The notes: a model not told the origin generated them from the sequence alone. A stretch of 41,697 nucleotides of DNA from JBEKSX01 sp049516635 (GCA_049516635.1 JBEKSX010000009.1:1-41697), one strand, 5' to 3'. Positions 1-8,181 are shown, counted from the stretch's first letter. Numbers and translations: made by a program.

Positions 1-509
1 ACAAGCAATATATTTAATATGACATTAACAACTATATTGATGATCTTGATCGCAGCGAATATTTTAGCCTTATTCTTCAATCTCAAATAAGCGAAAGGAA
101 CGAGCACTATTGCATCAAAGAACAAGATCAATGCCGAATAACGTACAAAAGACGTGTATTTAGCATTTAATGCGATTATACCTGCAATGGGATCTGATAA
201 AATGAGTAATAGTGTTGACAATACGACCGCATTCAGAAAGATTGTTACATAAGGATGCGTGAAATTCTGCTTTTCGTCCCCTACTTCCAGGGTGGAAGCA
301 AATTTAAAATAGCCCGACTCGAACCCGATCGAATAAAAGATATTCAATAAAGCGATATATGCAAAGACAAGTGTTACAACCCCGTATTCTGAAGGAGGGA
401 AGATATTGGTATAGATGGGAACTAACAGGAAGTTTAAAAATCTTCCTACAATAGTGCTCGTGCCATAAATCAGCGTTTGTTTCGAGAGACTCTTTATTTT
501 ATCCAGCAT
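1..509 (-). CDS. Polysaccharide flippase (Wzx/MurJ-like), N-terminal part
   Basis: This reading frame starts with ATG at 507-509 on the minus strand and runs off the left edge without a stop, so only about 169 N-terminal residues are visible. The protein begins MLDKIKSLSKQTLIYG and continues with hydrophobic segments separated by short charged loops, including a VPIYTNIFPPSEYGVV stretch. That arrangement is typical of the oligosaccharide flippase (MATE-like/MOP) family that moves lipid-linked sugar units across the inner membrane. I infer a role in surface polysaccharide or O-antigen export. A strong hairpin lies only 7 bases upstream of the start codon, and no Shine-Dalgarno sequence is seen between the two. 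The family is clear, but the sugar substrate cannot be told. Confidence 0.8.
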   Translation of the reverse strand, partial: MLDKIKSLSKQTLIYGTSTIVGRFLNFLLVPIYTNIFPPSEYGVVTLVFAYIALLNIFYSIGFESGYFKFASTLEVGDEKQNFTHPYVTIFLNAVVLSTLLLILSDPIAGIIALNAKYTSFVRYSALILFFDAIVLVPFAYLRLKNKAKIFAAIKIINIVVNVILNILL

Positions 510-516
510 AAAAGAT

Positions 517-542
517 AAAGGTCAATCCGTAGATTGACCTTT
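517..542 (-). terminator. Rho-independent terminator or attenuator hairpin
   Basis: There is a perfect 11-base-pair inverted repeat, AAAGGTCAATC at 517-527 and GATTGACCTTT at 532-542, with a 4-base loop. On the minus strand it is followed by the T-rich tail ATCTTTT. It lies 25 bases beyond the stop of the small exported protein at 568-957 and just upstream of the flippase ATG. It could end the upstream transcript or attenuate the flippase. Confidence 0.75.
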
Positions 543-567
543 GAATTCATAATTCCGGATTTATCTA

Positions 568-957
568 TTAATAAAACTGTATTTTCACATAACCCGTTAC
601 CAGCCTTGTACCATAGCTGTCATATACATCTATGGAAAAATTCCCGGCTTTATAAAATGTGATCTCTTTGTAAAACCATACCCAGTCTCTTTCGGTATCC
701 TGGTAAATGGTGTTATCATAGTCACCATTCCTGTAGATCTCATAGCTCACAGACCTGCACCCGAGAGTATACGGCAGCCTGACCAGAACCTTCAGATAAC
801 CGCCGTCCCGGCTAATATTAAACACATCACTGGCGTGTATAGCATAGCCGTCTCTATCTACATCTTCACAAAAATAAATTGTTTGTGCTCTAACGGTACT
901 CGAGAGGATCATCAATGTCAAAGCCATTAACGAAAGAGTGAATAGTTTCTTTAGCAT
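568..957 (-). CDS. Small exported protein, unknown function
   Basis: This is a 129-residue protein with a clear signal peptide: MLKK, a hydrophobic core, then STVRAQ at about residue 25. The mature part starts TIYFCE and reads as a compact beta-rich domain. It contains GGYLKVLVRL, a W-W pair near residue 93 and a final YVKIQF strand. I do not recognise a named family. The mature domain clearly resembles the C-terminal domain of the neighbouring gene at 1019-1528: both share YFCE, SD-F-I, GGYL-V, TF-AG and G-V-I near the end. The two are therefore tandem paralogues, with this one secreted through a cleavable signal peptide. The location is probably periplasm or cell surface. Confidence 0.75.
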   Translation of the reverse strand: MLKKLFTLSLMALTLMILSSTVRAQTIYFCEDVDRDGYAIHASDVFNISRDGGYLKVLVRLPYTLGCRSVSYEIYRNGDYDNTIYQDTERDWVWFYKEITFYKAGNFSIDVYDSYGTRLVTGYVKIQFY

Positions 958-1018
958 ATTTGGAACTTCCTTTCTTATAAATTATTTTTTAAATGGATTT
1001 GAAATATTACTGTGGCGT

Positions 1019-1528
1019 TTACCTGTATCTGATATCTACTTCACCGCTTGCTACAGGGGTTCCGTCCGGCTTAAGAAGAGTTACTTTATGAGTACCGGCA
1101 CTCTTAAATGTGACTTCATCGAAATGTATATAATCCCAGTCCGGCTGGACATCAAATGGAATAGTCTCAACGATCTTTTCCGTACCTCCGGTCTTTTTCG
1201 AGATTCTGAGGTCAACTTTTCCTACACCAATGGGATTATCGAGTTTTATCATAACTGTAAGATATCCGCCCCCGCTGGGAATTGTAAACTCATCCGACAC
1301 ACCGATCTCTTTCCCATTCCTGTACTCCTCACAGAAATATAGTTTTCCCCCGGCTATGGAAGTGGATTCTTTCTTTGTATCTTCTTTTTTTGTATCTTCA
1401 CTCTTCGTATCTTCCTTCTTAGTCTCCTCTTTCTTATCTGTACTGTCTTTATTAGAGCTGCACACAAAAGCTAACCCGAAAATGACCAATACAGCAATCA
1501 ACATTTTAAATTTGTAATTTTTTGTCAT
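1019..1528 (-). CDS. Exported protein with K/E/D/T-rich linker, paralogue of neighbour
   Basis: This is a 169-residue protein. A short charged N-terminus and a hydrophobic segment (residues 9-22) lead to Cys23-Ser-Ser, which could be a lipoprotein cleavage site, although AFVC is not a canonical lipobox. Residues 32-55 are a repetitive lysine/glutamate/aspartate/threonine linker built from KKEDTK-like units. The rest (about 60-169) is a beta-rich domain starting KLYFCEE that is homologous to the 568-957 product. A good Shine-Dalgarno (AAGGAG) precedes the ATG. It is probably a surface or periplasmic lipoprotein with a flexible tether. Its function is unknown. Confidence 0.75.
   Translation of the reverse strand: MTKNYKFKMLIAVLVIFGLAFVCSSNKDSTDKKEETKKEDTKSEDTKKEDTKKESTSIAGGKLYFCEEYRNGKEIGVSDEFTIPSGGGYLTVMIKLDNPIGVGKVDLRISKKTGGTEKIVETIPFDVQPDWDYIHFDEVTFKSAGTHKVTLLKPDGTPVASGEVDIRYR
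1364..1435 (-). repeat. Low-complexity repeat coding KKEDTK units
   Basis: An imperfect tandem repeat inside the 1019-1528 gene codes for four to five KKEDTK/KSEDTK units (residues 32-55). It is in frame, so length change by slippage would alter linker length without breaking the gene. Confidence 0.75.
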
Positions 1529-1610
1529 ACTGATTCTCCTTTAAATTTTTTGAAAATTATCGAAAAAAGACTTAATAATCAATAATTTAACAAAATTAGG
1601 AATTAAAACT

Positions 1611-2492
1611 TTAAAACTCTAGTGAAAAATCTACCGAACTATACGAATGTGTTAACATTCCTACGGAATAGTAATCAACAAAAGGGTTCTGATATTCATC
1701 GAAATTTTCCGGATTTATTCCTCCGGATATCTCGATTTTGATATTAAATTTATTTAATAATTCTGCGGATTGCTCAACTTCTACGGGGCTAAAGTTATCC
1801 AGCATGACAACTTTCACAAATTCACTTCCATACCTAATAACACGCTCAAGCTCATAAAAATTCTTCACCTCGACCTCAAATTTATCCTTACATTCCGTCT
1901 TTTTTTTCAATTTTTGAAGCTTTACTAAGATATCTTCAAGATGCCCCGAAGCCGAAATATGGTTGTCTTTTATCATTACAGCGGATGATAGGTCAAATCT
2001 GTGGAAATCACCACCCCCTGTTTTTACTGCTGCTATTTCGAATATTCGGAAATTAGGAGTTGTTTTTCTCGTGTGGAGAATCTTTGCATGTTTAAATTTT
2101 AACCTTTTCACAAATTGGTTTGTTAGAGTTGCAATACCTGACATCCTCTGCAGGAAATTCAACGCCGTTCTTTCTCCTGCCAGCAATGTTTTTACTGAGG
2201 ATCTAACTTGCAATACGAGAGATTTTCTCTTTATATAGTCACCATCTTTAAAATACTGCTTAAAAAAAGCACGTTTATCCAGCCGGGTGAAAACCTTCTT
2301 AAATATTTCTATTCCCGCAAGGATACAATCTTCTTTACAAACGAGCCCTGCTGTTTTTATTCGATCAGACTTTTTCCCCGGTAGAACAAGCCGTGTAGTG
2401 ATGTCATTTTTCGCATTATCTTCCTTTAACGCTTCGAAAATCAGCCTGTCGATATCTTTTCTGTGAATAATATAATATTCTTTCAAGGTCAT
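1611..2492 (-). CDS. nadC: Nicotinate-nucleotide pyrophosphorylase (quinolinate phosphoribosyltransferase)
   Basis: This enzyme converts quinolinate and PRPP to nicotinate mononucleotide, CO2 and pyrophosphate in de novo NAD synthesis in the cytoplasm. The 293 residues match the family's usual length. Diagnostic motifs are GERTALNFLQRMSGIAT (about 106-122), HTRKTTP (140-146), KTGGGDFHR (157-165) and IKDNHI (174-179), which supply the phosphoribosyl and quinolinate binding residues. HTRKTTP replaces the commoner DTRKTTP. It is the last gene of a minus-strand run with kdsA, glcD, a thioesterase and a Trm112-like gene, 10 bases from the latter. NadA and NadB are not in this window. Confidence 0.95.
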   Translation of the reverse strand: MTLKEYYIIHRKDIDRLIFEALKEDNAKNDITTRLVLPGKKSDRIKTAGLVCKEDCILAGIEIFKKVFTRLDKRAFFKQYFKDGDYIKRKSLVLQVRSSVKTLLAGERTALNFLQRMSGIATLTNQFVKRLKFKHAKILHTRKTTPNFRIFEIAAVKTGGGDFHRFDLSSAVMIKDNHISASGHLEDILVKLQKLKKKTECKDKFEVEVKNFYELERVIRYGSEFVKVVMLDNFSPVEVEQSAELLNKFNIKIEISGGINPENFDEYQNPFVDYYSVGMLTHSYSSVDFSLEF

Positions 2493-2502
2493 TATTAAGC
2501 TG

Positions 2503-2697
2503 CTAACATTTAAGTTCGCTGATGGAAGTTACCCCCTCCGGCAATTTTGCCTGATCGAGCAAAAGGACCGGAACACCGTCTATAATGGGGAATTTCATCC
2601 CGCAGTTCGTACATACCAGCGTGTTCTCATCTTCAGCTTTTAATTCTTTCTTTCCCAGAGGACAGCGGATCGTTTCAAGAACTTTCGGATCTATCAT
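2503..2697 (-). CDS. Trm112-like/UPF0434 small zinc-ribbon protein
   Basis: This is a 64-residue protein of the Trm112/YcaR type. It has an N-terminal LETIRCP, a second knuckle CTNCG (29-33) and the conserved FPIIDGVPVLL (36-46). In eukaryotes and archaea Trm112 activates methyltransferases; in bacteria the role is poorly defined. The first knuckle reads CPLG rather than CPxC, so only three of the four usual zinc cysteines (12, 29, 32) are present, apart from a terminal Cys64. It sits between the thioesterase and nadC with 10-base gaps and is probably co-transcribed. Confidence 0.85.
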   Translation of the reverse strand: MIDPKVLETIRCPLGKKELKAEDENTLVCTNCGMKFPIIDGVPVLLLDQAKLPEGVTSISELKC

Positions 2698-2707
2698 TTT
2701 TATGATC

Positions 2708-3112
2708 TTATATCTTTGATTTAATTAATTCTATAAAATCTTTTGGAGGTCGAATTGGTTTTCGAGTAACCGAACTTACGAAACTGTGGACAGTATGTCC
2801 TTCCGCAAGCTTTTCGTTGCGGCTGTTTTCGATAAAATAATCCAGCCGTATCTTTACAGAAGGAAGGTTTTTCAACAACGTATGCAGCGTTATCTCATCA
2901 TCGTAAAAGGCGGGGCAGATGTATTGCGCACTGGCTTCTATAACGGGCAGAAAAATGTTCAGCTTTTCTATCTTTGTATATGGATAACCCAATCTTCTCA
3001 GGAAATCGTTCCTGCCTGCTTCAAAATATTCAAAATACCTGCCATAATATACTACGCCCATCTTATCCGTATGTGCATATAACACTCTAATTTTCAATTC
3101 TGATTCTATCAT
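2708..3112 (-). CDS. YbgC/4-hydroxybenzoyl-CoA thioesterase family protein
   Basis: This is a 134-residue hot-dog fold protein. The N-terminal YAHTDKMGVVYYGRYFEYFE (about 12-31) carries the catalytic aspartate (Asp16) and the GVVYYxxY signature of the YbgC/FadM group, which hydrolyses acyl-CoA or acyl-ACP thioesters. The physiological substrate cannot be assigned from sequence. In proteobacteria ybgC belongs to the tol-pal cluster; here it lies instead 1 base after the stop of the glcD-like gene and before a Trm112-like gene, so it is probably translated from the same transcript. Confidence 0.88.
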   Translation of the reverse strand: MIESELKIRVLYAHTDKMGVVYYGRYFEYFEAGRNDFLRRLGYPYTKIEKLNIFLPVIEASAQYICPAFYDDEITLHTLLKNLPSVKIRLDYFIENSRNEKLAEGHTVHSFVSSVTRKPIRPPKDFIELIKSKI

Positions 3113-3113
3113 C

Positions 3114-4517
3114 TCATGTAATAAATATTTTTCCTGGATTTAATATATTTTTCGGATCGAATACTTGTTTTATCTGTTTCATCAGTCCGATCTCCGCTGC
3201 AGAAAGCGCTATAGGAAGATAGGCTCTCTGGGAATACCCTATACCGTGTTCACCCGAGATGGTTCCTCCCAGCGAAACCGTGAGCTCGAATATTTCCCTT
3301 ATCGCGGTATCAAGGTTCTTAATCCATGTTTCCTCATCAAGTTTATCCTTAAGGATGTTCACGTGGATATTCCCGTCTCCCGAGTGCCCATAACAGATAG
3401 TTGTTAATCCGTACTTTGAAGAAATTGCTTTAACACCTTTTAGAAGACTGGTCATATTTGCACGCGGGACCACTGTATCTTCTTCTTTATAGGCGGATAT
3501 TGATTTTACCGCGTCACCTATTCCCCTGCGTAATTCCCAGACATCCTCAATCTTTTGTCTATCCTCAGCTAGAAGAATATCAAGAGGGTCATATTCCGAA
3601 ATTACATCAGCTATGTGCTCGATGTCCTTATCGAGCATTTCGGGATAGTTACCGTCTACCTCGATAAAAAGCTGGGCTTCAGCCTCACTGTTCGGGAATT
3701 TTTTATTCAATTTTTCTTCTGCGGTTTGAACGGCTGCTTTTTCCATGAACTCGATAGCCGAAGGTGTGATACCCCGCTGGAAAATCTTTGCTACTGCATC
3801 GGTTGCATGTTCAAAGGAATTGAATGCCACTAGAAGTATTTTTTTATATTTGGGCAGGGGAATTAATCGGAAAATAATTTTAGTAATTACGGCAAGTGTT
3901 CCTTCGCTTCCGATGATCAGCTGGGTGAGATTATAACCGGAAACGTTTTTTAATACCTTCCCGCCGGTGTTGATTATCTCACCCGTCGGGAGCACTGCCT
4001 CGAGTCCCAGTACATAATCTTTTGTGACACCATATTTCACCGCTCTGGGTCCGCCGGAGCATTCGGCGAGATTTCCTCCAAGATGGCAGGAACCCCGTGA
4101 TGCAGGATCCGGAGGATAAAATAATCCCAACTTTTCCACTTCTTCCTGGAAAACCTGCGTTATAACACCCGGTTCTACGACTGCCTGATAATTCTTTTCA
4201 TCTATCTCCAGGATCTTATTCATTTTTTCCATGGATAAACAAATCCCCCCAAAGACAGGTAATGAGCCGCCGGATAATCCTGTACCTCCACCCCTTGGTG
4301 TAACGGGAATGTTATAATTGTTGGCTAATTTTAAGATTTCTGATATTTGTGAAGCTGATGAAGGTTTTACAACGACTTCGGGATTAAAAGAGAGGTCTTC
4401 GGTCTCATCCTCAGAATAGATCTTTATTGTATCATTATCGGTAAATACATTTTCTTCTCCGGCAAGATTCTTAAGCTTATTTAATATATCAACGTTTATC
4501 TTATTGTATTTATCCAT
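3114..4517 (-). CDS. glcD: FAD-linked oxidase, GlcD/D-lactate dehydrogenase type
   Basis: This 467-residue flavoprotein has an N-terminal FAD-binding domain (FAD_binding_4) with TPRGGGTGLSGG (73-84) and a C-terminal FAD-oxidase C domain with CYGHSGDGNIHVN and SGEHGIGYSQR. The family oxidises 2-hydroxy acids such as glycolate or D-lactate and passes electrons to quinones or iron-sulfur partners. No glcE or glcF subunit gene is adjacent, so it may act alone like a D-lactate dehydrogenase. The symbol reflects family similarity; the substrate is not proven. It lies between kdsA (29 bases upstream) and the thioesterase. Confidence 0.88.
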   Translation of the reverse strand: MDKYNKINVDILNKLKNLAGEENVFTDNDTIKIYSEDETEDLSFNPEVVVKPSSASQISEILKLANNYNIPVTPRGGGTGLSGGSLPVFGGICLSMEKMNKILEIDEKNYQAVVEPGVITQVFQEEVEKLGLFYPPDPASRGSCHLGGNLAECSGGPRAVKYGVTKDYVLGLEAVLPTGEIINTGGKVLKNVSGYNLTQLIIGSEGTLAVITKIIFRLIPLPKYKKILLVAFNSFEHATDAVAKIFQRGITPSAIEFMEKAAVQTAEEKLNKKFPNSEAEAQLFIEVDGNYPEMLDKDIEHIADVISEYDPLDILLAEDRQKIEDVWELRRGIGDAVKSISAYKEEDTVVPRANMTSLLKGVKAISSKYGLTTICYGHSGDGNIHVNILKDKLDEETWIKNLDTAIREIFELTVSLGGTISGEHGIGYSQRAYLPIALSAAEIGLMKQIKQVFDPKNILNPGKIFIT

Positions 4518-4546
4518 TCCTGCCTGAAGTTCAATTTTATTATTAT

Positions 4547-5383
4547 CTAAAATGCTGTTACCAGTTCATGGACTCTCTTGAGCTGCTTTAGCAGCGGTTC
4601 CAGTTTATTGAGAGGGAGCATGGAATTGGCATCGCTTAAAGCTTTAGCGGGATTTGGATGGGTTTCTATAAATATACCATTTACTCCCGCTGCAGCGGCC
4701 GCTCTTGCAATAGGGTAGATAAGATCGGGAGTTCCTCCCGATACACCGTTTTCCTTTGATGGCATCTGTAAAGAGTGGGTTGCATCGAATACCACAGGGT
4801 AGCCGAAACTTTTTAAAATCGGAAGTGATCGCATATCCACAACTAAATTATGGTATCCGAAAGAAGAACCTCTTTCCGTTATAAGTATTTTTTTATTTCC
4901 AGTTGATTCAACTTTTTTTATCTGGAATAACATATCTTCCGGTGAAAGGAACTGACCCTTTTTAATATTCACTATCCTGCCTGTTTCACCAGCCGCTTCA
5001 AGTAATTCAGTTTGCCTGGAAAGGAACGCGGGTATTTGCAGAATGTCTACATAATCAGCTGCGATAGAGGCTTCGAGCTCGGAGTGGACGTCGGTCAGAA
5101 CAGGTATATGAAACTCCTCTCTCACCTTTTTTAGAATATCCAGCGAATTCTGCACACCTATCGATCTGAAAGAATCCCCTTTTGTACGATTAGCTTTTTT
5201 ATATGATGCTTTAAAAATGAATGGAATATCCAGATTTGAGGTTATCTTTTTTATTTTTTCGGCAATTTGTAAGGTTATCTTTTCTCCTTCTACAACACAC
5301 GGTCCTGAAATTAAAAATAGCCTGCGGTTGTTTAATAAATTGATGATTTTACCGTTGGATATGATATTAATGCTTTTCGTCAT
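4547..5383 (-). CDS. kdsA: 3-deoxy-8-phosphooctulonate (Kdo-8-P) synthase
   Basis: This enzyme condenses phosphoenolpyruvate with arabinose 5-phosphate to give Kdo-8-phosphate, a precursor of the LPS inner core. The 278 residues include KASYKKANRTKGDS (58-71), the substrate-binding KANR, plus GQFLSPEDM, ITERGSSFGY, DATHSLQMP and FIETHP. The N-terminal motif SGPCVVE places a cysteine (Cys29) where the metal-dependent KdsA class (as in Aquifex) has its metal ligand and E. coli has asparagine. It is therefore probably a metal-dependent enzyme. It is the first gene of the minus-strand run down to nadC and is divergent from the outer-membrane protein gene. Confidence 0.95.
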   Translation of the reverse strand: MTKSINIISNGKIINLLNNRRLFLISGPCVVEGEKITLQIAEKIKKITSNLDIPFIFKASYKKANRTKGDSFRSIGVQNSLDILKKVREEFHIPVLTDVHSELEASIAADYVDILQIPAFLSRQTELLEAAGETGRIVNIKKGQFLSPEDMLFQIKKVESTGNKKILITERGSSFGYHNLVVDMRSLPILKSFGYPVVFDATHSLQMPSKENGVSGGTPDLIYPIARAAAAAGVNGIFIETHPNPAKALSDANSMLPLNKLEPLLKQLKRVHELVTAF

Positions 5384-5445
5384 CTGCTCCTATTTATATG
5401 TAATGATGATATGATTATAAATAAACTTAATTATTTAAATTGAAT

Positions 5446-5474
5446 TTAACAATTGAATTTATTAACATTATAAA
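5446..5474 (+). promoter_or_regulatory. Putative sigma70 promoter overlapping the 5474 start
   Basis: TTAACA at 5446-5451 and TATAAA at 5469-5474 are separated by exactly 17 bases. The -10 box overlaps the ATG at 5474, so the transcript would begin near 5481, at the second in-frame ATG (5480). In AT-rich sequence such matches occur by chance, so this is tentative. Confidence 0.35.
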
Positions 5475-6145
5475 TGAAAATGAAGGTTTTATTAATATTA
5501 TTAGCTGTATCATCACTTAATCTCATTTATCCGCAGAGTTCAAATATTGCTAATACGGATTCCATCCCCCATTCGCAAAATACACTGAAAAAAAGAGGAG
5601 AACCTATAAATAACTGGTCTTTGAATCTCATGTTTTCCGATAACGGATTTGGTTTTGGTTCAACCATATATAAGCAATTCTCCAAAGATGTTTCGGGGTT
5701 TGCCGGAATATTTTTTTCCCCCGCTAAAGACAGCAGAGAATTTGAATATACAGATATCTACGGTAATACGTTCACACCCGACAAAGTGAACCGTTTGTTC
5801 ATGATCTCGATGAATTTCGGTACCCAGTTCAGACTATTCAGGGAGGACGTGACCGATAACCTGAGACCGCATATAAACTTCGGAATAACGCCTACATCGA
5901 TAATCTACACACCTTATGCTGAATCATTTTTCACAAGCTTCAAATATGCCCAGGCAAAATACACCGTTGGAGGATTTGCGAGCATCGGACTGGATTATGT
6001 AACTAACCGTTCATCTGCTTTAAATATGGACATCAGATACTATTTCATTCATCTTTTCGGAAACGGTGTGGAAAGCCTCCAATCGAAGCCGCTGAATAAT
6101 TTTGGAGGGCTTTATTTAGTGTTCAGCTATAATTTCCTGAAGTAA
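5474..6145 (+). CDS. Outer-membrane beta-barrel-like exported protein
   Basis: This is a 223-residue protein with an N-terminal signal peptide (hydrophobic LLILLAVSSLNLIYPQ). The body consists of alternating amphipathic strands with many aromatic residues and ends in the strand GGLYLVFSYNFLK. That pattern suggests a small 8-strand barrel. No known family is recognised. Two in-frame ATGs (5474 and 5480) are possible starts, both giving a good signal peptide. It is divergent from kdsA, and its stop codon is only 2 bases from the stop of ligA on the opposite strand, so there is no space for a separate terminator. Confidence 0.72.
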   Translation: MKMKVLLILLAVSSLNLIYPQSSNIANTDSIPHSQNTLKKRGEPINNWSLNLMFSDNGFGFGSTIYKQFSKDVSGFAGIFFSPAKDSREFEYTDIYGNTFTPDKVNRLFMISMNFGTQFRLFREDVTDNLRPHINFGITPTSIIYTPYAESFFTSFKYAQAKYTVGGFASIGLDYVTNRSSALNMDIRYYFIHLFGNGVESLQSKPLNNFGGLYLVFSYNFLK

Positions 6146-6147
6146 AT

Positions 6148-8181
6148 TTATTTTTTCAGCATAGACTCAAATTCTTCACCCGTAATTACCTTTATCCCGA
6201 GAGCTTTTGCTTTTTCCAGCTTTGAACCTGCTTCCTTACCGGCAAGGACATAATCTGTCTTTTTGCTCACCGATGAAGAAACCCTGCCCCCGTTACTTTC
6301 AATCAGTTCTTTCGCTTCTTCCCTCGAAAATTTATCTAATGTACCCGTTAGTACAAATGTTTTATCTTCAAAAACTGAAGCTGAGGATCTTTCACATTTT
6401 CTTTCAGCTTCGAATTTCAAGCCGGATTTTCTTAATTTTTCTACCAGCAGGCGGTTGGATCTGTTATGGAAGAAATCATAAACGCTTTCCGCTATCTTAG
6501 GACCTATCTCTCTAATTTTTTCAATATCCTCTTTGGATGCATTCTGTATTTTATCCAAACTTCCTAATTTCTTTGCCAGGATAGTTGCAGTTCTCGAACC
6601 CACATGCCTGATGCCGATAGCATAAATTACCTTTTCGAATGGCTTTTGTTTGGAATCCTCGATCGACTTCAAAATATTATCGATGCTTTTTTCTCCGAAA
6701 CCTTCCAGCGCTTTCAGCTCTTTTTCATGTATGTGCAATTTATATATATCTGTCACATCATGCAGGAATCCAAGATTAATAAACTTTTCCACTATACTGT
6801 ATCCGAGACCTTCAATATCCATCGCATCGCGCGCAATAAAGTGTTCTATCCTTCCCTGTACCTGTGCCGGACATTGAAAATTAATGCAGTAATAATTCGC
6901 TTCACCTTCCGGACGTTCAAGTTCTGTTCCGCATACAGGACATTTACCCGACATCCTGAACGGTTTCGAATCCTTCGGTCTTTTTTCCATGACGACCTCG
7001 ACAATTTTTGGGATAACATCGCCCCCCTTCTCTATCTTTACATAGTCCCCCTCCCGTATATCTTTTCTTTTTATCTCATCTGCATTATGCAATGTGGCTC
7101 TTGAGATGGTTGAACCGGCGAGAAATATGGGTTCGAGCTCCGCAACGGGAGTTACGGTACCAATCCTTCCAACCTGGAGTGTTATTTTCTTTAATTTCGT
7201 TATTGCCTGCTTCGCTTTGAATTTATATGCTATAGCCCAACGCGGACTTTTAGCTATCGTTCCTAATCTCTCCTGCTGTAATAAAGAATCTACCTTAATT
7301 ACCACACCGTCGATCTCATAAGGCAGGTTGTCTCTTATCTTCTCGATGCTTTCGTAGAAGCGTTTTACTCCGTCAATATCATTTACAAGCTCCGTATGCT
7401 TATTCACTGGGAATTTCAGCTTATGCAATATCTGCATATTTTCATAATGTGATCTTAATTTGCTGTTTTCCCTATCCTCCAGATGCAATAAGTAATAACA
7501 GAACATATTAAGATGCCTTGAAGCTACTATCCTCGAATCCTTGAGCTTGAGAGTTCCGGCAGATGTATTCCTTGCGTTTGCATAGAGCTTATCACCGGCT
7601 TCGAGCTGTTTTTCGTTTATTCGTTCAAAATCCTTTTTGTTTATGAATACTTCACCCCTGACCTCGATATCTAATTTCTTAAATATACCCTGGGAGCTAT
7701 TCAATTTTAGAGGGAGAGCCCTTATCGTTTTCAAATTTTTTGTGATCTCATCACCCTGGGTACCGTCTCCTCTCGTAGCCCCCTGCACAAATATCCCGTC
7801 CCTGTAAATAATAGATACCGCCGCACCGTCAAATTTCAGCTCGCAAACGTAATTGAATTTTTCTCCCTTAAGCAGGCTCTTTACCCTCTTATCGAATTCG
7901 AACAGGTCATTCTCATCATAAGAATTTGACAGCGAAAGCATCGGTACTCTATGGATGACGGTAGAAAATTCATTAGAAATATCACTGCCTATACGCTGGC
8001 TCGGTGAATCAGGAGATGCTAATTCGGGGTATTTTGTCTCCAATTCTATTAGTTCTTTCATCATCATGTCGTACTCATAGTCCTCGATATCGGGCTGTGC
8101 TAGTACATAATACTTGTAGTCAGCGTCGGAGATCTTCTCACGCAGTTTTTTTACTTTTTCGATTATTGACCTATCAGCCAT
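6148..8181 (-). CDS. ligA: NAD-dependent DNA ligase
   Basis: This enzyme seals nicks in DNA during replication and repair, using NAD+. It is full length at 677 residues. The order is an NMN-binding Ia domain with YYVLAQPDIEDYEYD, then the adenylation domain with catalytic Lys116 in ELKFDGAA and TRGDGTQGDE. An OB fold follows, then a four-cysteine zinc finger (CPVCG, YYC, FQCP), helix-hairpin-helix repeats around EGFGEKSIDNI and IREIGPKIAESV, and a C-terminal BRCT domain (about 600-677, TFVLTGTLDKFSREEAKELI). No key residue is missing. It probably stands alone, convergent with the outer-membrane protein gene. Confidence 0.97.
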   Translation of the reverse strand: MADRSIIEKVKKLREKISDADYKYYVLAQPDIEDYEYDMMMKELIELETKYPELASPDSPSQRIGSDISNEFSTVIHRVPMLSLSNSYDENDLFEFDKRVKSLLKGEKFNYVCELKFDGAAVSIIYRDGIFVQGATRGDGTQGDEITKNLKTIRALPLKLNSSQGIFKKLDIEVRGEVFINKKDFERINEKQLEAGDKLYANARNTSAGTLKLKDSRIVASRHLNMFCYYLLHLEDRENSKLRSHYENMQILHKLKFPVNKHTELVNDIDGVKRFYESIEKIRDNLPYEIDGVVIKVDSLLQQERLGTIAKSPRWAIAYKFKAKQAITKLKKITLQVGRIGTVTPVAELEPIFLAGSTISRATLHNADEIKRKDIREGDYVKIEKGGDVIPKIVEVVMEKRPKDSKPFRMSGKCPVCGTELERPEGEANYYCINFQCPAQVQGRIEHFIARDAMDIEGLGYSIVEKFINLGFLHDVTDIYKLHIHEKELKALEGFGEKSIDNILKSIEDSKQKPFEKVIYAIGIRHVGSRTATILAKKLGSLDKIQNASKEDIEKIREIGPKIAESVYDFFHNRSNRLLVEKLRKSGLKFEAERKCERSSASVFEDKTFVLTGTLDKFSREEAKELIESNGGRVSSSVSKKTDYVLAGKEAGSKLEKAKALGIKVITGEEFESMLKK

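Noticed and set aside
1364..1435. A CRISPR-like or microsatellite array
   Set aside because: The repeat is short, imperfect and in frame, coding for a charged linker. There are no unique spacers.
938..1517. Two plus-strand open frames opposite the exported protein genes (938-1342 and 1230-1517)
   Set aside because: They are antisense to genes with clear signal peptides and a shared domain. One is largely the reverse of the KKEDTK repeat (SSFFVSS), which gives a long open frame by composition.
6604..7104. A 166-residue plus-strand open frame
   Set aside because: It lies wholly inside ligA on the other strand and has no recognisable domain.
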